Part shown: in pieces, positions 51,501-51,852 of the stretch
Numbering within the stretch: the first letter of the stretch is position 1
How the letters are laid out: every line of letters starts with the position of its first letter
Assembly: GCA_015061605.1 (NCBI GenBank)
Contig: SUWH01000021.1
Coordinates: 1-51,852 of the forward strand
Source: Lentisphaerota bacterium
Lineage (GTDB): Bacteria > Verrucomicrobiota > Lentisphaeria > Victivallales > Victivallaceae
Direction: 5' to 3'
DNA: 51,852 nucleotides
Position numbers and translations under genes: made by a program
Notes under the pieces: generated by a model
The model's input: the letters and a program-made list of their open reading frames with translations, nothing else
The model's database searches: none
What the model was told of the DNA's origin: nothing

Positions 51501-51657
51501 GTGTGAAAAATCCGGCAATACTCTCAAGTGGGTGATCGATGGCAAGTGTGTCGCAAATTACAAAGAACCGTTTCAGGCTTTGACCGGCAGTTATATCGGT
51601 TTTTACATCGACTCCGCCGGACAGATCGACAATGTAAAAGTTTATACCCGGAAATAA
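48571..51657 (+). CDS. Secreted LamG-DUF4838 protein (1028 residues)
   Basis: It starts at ATG 48571, one base after the previous stop. Signal peptide: MKNFALPGIVILPLCLWAS. Residues ~25-225 form a concanavalin/LamG-like domain (VALYVDGRAVAMRTV, FELDGCIDDLEFYNTALTPG is typical). DUF4838 spans about 270-800: a GH67-type N-terminal part with GALNGAYTILEHFGVRWYSAGE, then FSIEPIDGGGWCLCERCRKLD with the CxCxxC triplet. The last ~170 residues (from FQDEFSRNELGADWKIIRG) are a second concanavalin-like domain of the DUF1080 type. It is probably a large secreted enzyme or binder for a plant or host glycan, related to the 37275 protein; the C-terminal domain differs. Catalytic activity of DUF4838 is not established that I know of. 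Confidence 0.8.
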   Translation: MKNFALPGIVILPLCLWASELPVPRMRLDFDSAMPSGAKVDKADFVPGYRGKAAHFSVNKHNNIKFDGKLTAFDNGTIAFRVKPDLPLYRKTQRTILNIGGVAKELQGVNFSIDGGALAVPVLRCENIRWQPGKFHHIAYTWKLNQADKDFPFRYDVALYVDGRAVAMRTVNRRPIPAGTVTLGAYPVPEYGRPQLFELDGCIDDLEFYNTALTPGEIAAVSKSNAVEISAPQREKAFRELRSSGNKHPYILQGNGGFTTLTSATRIELMLPRKPHPNDYVAAGELKKYLTGMLNARVVLRRNLTRNCDFRFFISARAAKEGGVSVPEKAEHDEVYIRIGKDHCVLAGDPESGALNGAYTILEHFGVRWYSAGESGEFVPAVKELAVPHGCWRHVPFFQMRRIQLAAPRDYCKTVSSRDLNDWGRRNRLNLGTYAKFHRMVAPHLDKIIPESEFAAHPEYFGMDDRGVRDIPSRNRLNPCTSDPAVVKRIAEHAVSLLKKNPSARYFSIEPIDGGGWCLCERCRKLDVVPGNYTDRIITLANQLTAEIEKAFPKENKAARFFAYQGYANVPEKAVADGNLQVEVTRGTPELIRAWAKYVKNLQRWDYNGWFTFKWGPMPLSLLPEKIKLLKDNHYTGGYFDEGVASVLSLGQPFYYIEAKLMWEPDADLNILLEDFFTNFYGKAAGMMRKCFDLLEVETRRCKSSDDINTEYNRNIFQPYIYPPGMWRKLLAWSNEAMQCVQDDPIRLNRVRTARMTYLLADVARDALIAAQYAADKKHPFHDYIRSRREINAGQLLEAVKLAGLLGITKVRGNCEPGTPEAIVAAWAYLLQIDITPFAEIFYPGTGVSSNQNKKEWQLAFQDEFSRNELGADWKIIRGNWQIKNGALSGRGDAVYINRKFPGDQKLEFDAWVNEDQPPCDLDGILGDMDMSPYGNKGYLFAFGTYGNNFSKINRNKTQILKIPSPVIKPGKKHHIVCEKSGNTLKWVIDGKCVANYKEPFQALTGSYIGFYIDSAGQIDNVKVYTRK

Positions 51658-51661
51658 ATTG

Positions 51662-51852
51662 GTTTTGTCTCATTTTTTGTGAAAAATATAACCTTCCGTC
51701 TTCGTTACACTACGCCGTGACGAGACGGCGGCGCATTGCGCGCAATCTCTTGGCAAATCTTCGGACTTCCGGCTTCATTACATTACGCCGCGACAAGCAT
51801 CTTCACACCTTGCCACGGCGGAGCTTCAGCGGAGACGGGTCCCTCACCATCG
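51662..51852 (-). repeat. Mosaic intergenic repeat, copy E (runs off the window)
   Basis: The minus-strand right end (51662-51682) matches the ends of copies A and D (TCACAAAAAATGAGACAA type). A further match is GATTTGCC followed by GATTGC near 51740-51760. Within it, 51693-51724 and 51766-51797 are diverged direct copies of each other (CTTCCG..TTACACTACGCC against CTTCCG..TTACATTACGCC), 73 bases apart. No gene is seen from 51658 to the edge. Confidence 0.6.

Overview
The window looks like a chromosomal segment of an anaerobic, carbohydrate-degrading member of the PVC group, most likely Lentisphaerota (Victivallis-like). This is an inference from gene content: two type II secretion-type pseudopilins of the H-X9-DG kind, two large secreted DUF4838 proteins, ceramidase-fold enzymes, SGNH esterases, and several sugar isomerases and regulators. 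No 16S rRNA or tRNA is present to test it. Housekeeping genes (rpmA, obg, glnS, folE, dtd, dus) are interspersed with the accessory ones.

Layout. 1-186: start of a secreted protein on the minus strand. 533-4532: AraC regulator, then a diaminobutyrate aminotransferase/decarboxylase pair that would make 1,3-diaminopropane. 4536-8518 (minus): sugar isomerase/epimerase, an unknown beta-rich protein, a TPR protein and a DUF4037 nucleotidyltransferase-fold protein, coupled by 4-14 base overlaps. 8658-9925: unknown two-helix membrane protein and a small YkgJ-type cysteine protein. 10413-16461: rhaA, SGNH hydrolase, folE, dtd, a transmembrane Ser/Thr kinase with a Cache-like sensor, and a convergent dus. 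16608-18254: CBM48 mini-protein and MATE exporter. 18255-18900: a non-coding block of nested tandem repeats. 19008-25835: nitronate monooxygenase/FabK-like protein, then a cluster of ceramidase-like hydrolase, CapA-like phosphoesterase-fold protein, M20 peptidase and secreted metallophosphoesterase. 26091-29241: rpmA-obg-glnS. 29401-34067: LacI-type regulator, SGNH hydrolase, SIS protein, (alpha/alpha)-barrel-like protein and hexose-6-phosphate mutarotase. 34140-41464: divergent AraC regulator, GH1 glycosidase, pseudopilin, secreted DUF4838 protein and a second ceramidase-like protein. 41518-44297 (minus): Fe-S QueG-like reductase, IclR regulator and U32-like Fe-S protein. 44588-51657: a second pseudopilin with an interrupted leader, a glycosidase-like protein, a secreted DUF4861-like protein and a 1028-residue LamG/DUF4838 protein.

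The most unusual structure is inside the second pseudopilin gene (44588-45538). Its leader region carries a 279-base in-frame insertion that duplicates the prepilin motif. The insertion contains a 10-base-period repeat also found at 18361-18410, and an array of five perfect or near-perfect hairpins with unrelated stems joined by an identical 7-base linker (GCTTCAT). The 3' arm of the last hairpin is the pilin coding sequence itself, and the first pilin copy also sits on a 10-bp hairpin. A family of mosaic intergenic repeats (467-629, 10159-10322, 25884-25988, 51662-end) and a strongly over-used palindrome TCCGGA add to a picture of a genome shaped by small palindromic repeats.

All functions are read from sequence motifs recalled by eye; no database search was run.
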